Source: Larkinella terrae (GTDB lineage: Bacteria > Bacteroidota > Bacteroidia > Cytophagales > Spirosomataceae). Taken from it: a DNA stretch of 64,000 nucleotides. Positions 62,344-64,000 of the stretch are shown here, piece by piece. Made by a program: the position numbers and the translations under genes. The notes under the pieces were generated by a model. That model made no database searches. It was not told where the DNA came from and worked only from the letters and a program-made list of their open reading frames with translations. Within the stretch, counting starts at the first letter, position 1. Each line of letters opens with the position of its first letter. The stretch is from NCBI RefSeq assembly GCF_009668025.1, contig NZ_WJXZ01000009.1:558001-622000 (forward strand), given 5' to 3'.

Positions 62344-64000
62344 ATGGATTACAAATGGATTTCGAATGCCTTCCTGTGTTTGATGACGGTTTTGAGTGTA
62401 GAGGCCTTTTCTCAACAAACAGCCCAGGTCAGGATCGAATGGAAAGAAGGTACGTTGCCATCCGGTACGGTTCAGTTGCAGCACGGGGTTCTGCGTAGAA
62501 TCGAAGGGTCAGCCGGAAAAGGCAAAATAAAAGCCCACGCTTTTCAGGTAGGATCAGCCAGCCGACCAGGCATCCTGATCACGATTGATAGCGTCCGGAA
62601 CGAATACGGGACCGGAGCCACCGTCGTGTCAATTAAAACGGCTAAAAATCCTTTTTCATTTTTTCTTCGGGATGTTACAGCCACCTCCCCCATTTATCTG
62701 CCGGATTATGGCGCCGTTGTATTGAATGCGACGGATAAACGTTCATACCAGGAGGTCGAGGCCACTGTACGTTCCCGAAAAACGATGACCAAACTGCAAC
62801 GGATTGAAACCGAGAAAGAAGTTTCCTTTTCCTCGGTTGAAAAGCAGGTCCGAAATATGACCGTACCCACCTGGCTGGGGACCAGCCGGGATTTTAGAAT
62901 TTTCGAGCTTGTCGAAAACCTATCGGATGCATCTCAGGGCGAAGCGTCCATTATTTCACCCAAACGATCGTCGACCGCGTTACGACTGGCGGAGACCAAA
63001 AATGAACCGGTTCATTATCTGTACACCTATGGTCGGGGCGTTGGCGTAAAGGAAAATGTTTCGCGCCGTCTGGAACAGGGTACGCTCCCGATTTTACACT
63101 CAACGTTGACCGATGATGAGGTCGTGTATCAATCAACTACGTTTGTATCCCTGGAAAAATCACCTCTTTCGGAGCTGAAAGGGACCGATTTTTGGGTGGC
63201 CGACAGTTTCAGTGGTGGTCACATGTTTACCAAAGAACAGCAGGACCAGGTGAAAACGAGATCAGAAAAAGCACTTAATCCGGACGAAGAAACCGTTTTA
63301 TATTTCCGATCGGAAGTGGTCAACACCGGATCCGTGCCCCGTTACGCGTGGTTTAAGACGCCACGTCCGGGCACTATGTGGTGGCAGAAATTTCCGTATC
63401 GTTTCGATCCAAAAACCGGTTTTTCAGCTTATTCGGAAAACCGGGTTTTCTGTATTTCCAAACTGAACGGAAAACCGCTGCCCGGTGAAGAAATGTCTAT
63501 TTTACTGCAACCCGGTGAAAAAGCGCTGTTTGATTTTTTTATTCCTCATAGTCCTGTTTCTCAGGAACGCGCTGTGCAACTGGCGATGCAGCCGTTTGAA
63601 CAGCGTTACGCTGAAAGCAAGAATTTCTGGCTTGCCAAGCTAAACAAGGCCGCACAAATACACGTCCCCGAAAAGCGGATCAACGAAATGATTCGGGCCG
63701 GATTGTTACACCTCGATCTGATTACCTATGGCAGTGAACCCAACGCCACACTTGCACCGACCATTGGCGTCTATTCACCCATCGGAACCGAAAGCGCGCC
63801 AATCATTCAGTTTTATGCCTCCATGGGCTGGAACGAGGTGGCAAAGAGATCATTGGCTTATTTTTTGGACAAACAGCACGAGGACGGTTTTATCCAGAAT
63901 TTCAATGGGTATATGGTCGAAACCGGGGCTGCCCTGTGGAACATGGGCGAATACTTCCGGTATACCAACGACCGGGAATGGGTCGGGGAAATAAAGGCAA
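62344..64000 (+). CDS. Secreted all-alpha glycosidase-like protein, 3' end outside window
   Basis: I read one open frame of about 552 residues from the ATG at 62344 to the window end. A signal peptide ends near residue 23 (EAFSQQ). The first 400 residues are beta-rich (APTIGVYSPIGTESAP starts the helical part near 470). The visible helical segments (RINEMIRAGLLHLDLITYGS, NEVAKRSLAYFLDKQHEDGF, ALWNMGEYFRYTND) look like an (alpha/alpha)6 barrel as in GH78/GH15-type enzymes. The family is not recognised and the catalytic residues may lie beyond the edge. It diverges from the GH78 operon and is part of the same PUL. Confidence 0.75.
   Translation, partial: MDYKWISNAFLCLMTVLSVEAFSQQTAQVRIEWKEGTLPSGTVQLQHGVLRRIEGSAGKGKIKAHAFQVGSASRPGILITIDSVRNEYGTGATVVSIKTAKNPFSFFLRDVTATSPIYLPDYGAVVLNATDKRSYQEVEATVRSRKTMTKLQRIETEKEVSFSSVEKQVRNMTVPTWLGTSRDFRIFELVENLSDASQGEASIISPKRSSTALRLAETKNEPVHYLYTYGRGVGVKENVSRRLEQGTLPILHSTLTDDEVVYQSTTFVSLEKSPLSELKGTDFWVADSFSGGHMFTKEQQDQVKTRSEKALNPDEETVLYFRSEVVNTGSVPRYAWFKTPRPGTMWWQKFPYRFDPKTGFSAYSENRVFCISKLNGKPLPGEEMSILLQPGEKALFDFFIPHSPVSQERAVQLAMQPFEQRYAESKNFWLAKLNKAAQIHVPEKRINEMIRAGLLHLDLITYGSEPNATLAPTIGVYSPIGTESAPIIQFYASMGWNEVAKRSLAYFLDKQHEDGFIQNFNGYMVETGAALWNMGEYFRYTNDREWVGEIKA

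Noticed and set aside
1-64000. CRISPR array, rRNA or tRNA genes
   Set aside because: I found no regularly spaced direct repeats and no cloverleaf or conserved rRNA stretches on either strand by eye; a tRNA scan would be decisive.

Overview
The window looks like a chromosomal segment of a Bacteroidota species, most likely order Cytophagales and close to Spirosoma/Larkinella. This rests on the SusC/SusD pair, ClpC with a UVR-type middle region, DUF2911, DUF4139 and DUF6157-type proteins, TAnnTTTG promoter boxes, and the absence of obvious Shine-Dalgarno sequences. The genus is an inference from protein style; no 16S rRNA, tRNA or phage gene is visible. GC is near 50% in most genes and falls in a few regulators and spacers.

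Region 1 (1-3777, minus strand) is a tight operon: a caspase-like peptidase (cut by the window edge), a PP2C phosphatase, an FHA protein with a zinc ribbon, a one-pass membrane protein with a calcium-type loop, and a second FHA membrane protein with a zinc ribbon. This is a phospho-threonine signalling and proteolysis module. Region 2 (4000-9400) is a small detoxification/stress neighbourhood: an epoxide-hydrolase-like enzyme, an EVE protein, an AraC regulator, a haloalkane dehalogenase, an HxlR regulator and an SRPBCC protein. Two related MITE-like palindromes lie in it.

Region 3 (9400-38300) is mostly housekeeping and metabolism: a GH140-like hydrolase, an outer-membrane barrel, ClpC, WbqC-like and lipid A acyltransferase genes, a Sua5/YciO protein, a glycosyltransferase, YihY, a thioesterase, MltG, an EamA exporter, an LDH2-type dehydrogenase, AroA, an FMN glutamate-synthase-like protein, and a run of small enzymes and regulators. 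It holds two broken genes (DUF4139 family at 24613-25783; alpha/beta hydrolase at 35250-35629). Five spacers are filled by long, mutually unrelated palindromes.

Region 4 (38600-43800) has a GH13 branching-enzyme-like protein, a large FAD/NAD(P)-binding protein and a Tat-signal M14 carboxypeptidase. Region 5 (44200-64000) is a rhamnose-type polysaccharide utilisation locus. It contains SusC/SusD, a divergent AraC activator, two GH78 alpha-L-rhamnosidases, two all-alpha-barrel glycosidase-like proteins (one cut by the right edge), and a cytosolic cassette of SDR, cyclase-family hydrolase, zinc alcohol dehydrogenase and 2-hydroxyacid dehydrogenase.

The most attractive candidates for new biology are the oxidative sugar cassette tied to the rhamnosidases, the caspase/PP2C/FHA operon, and the set of long intergenic palindromes.
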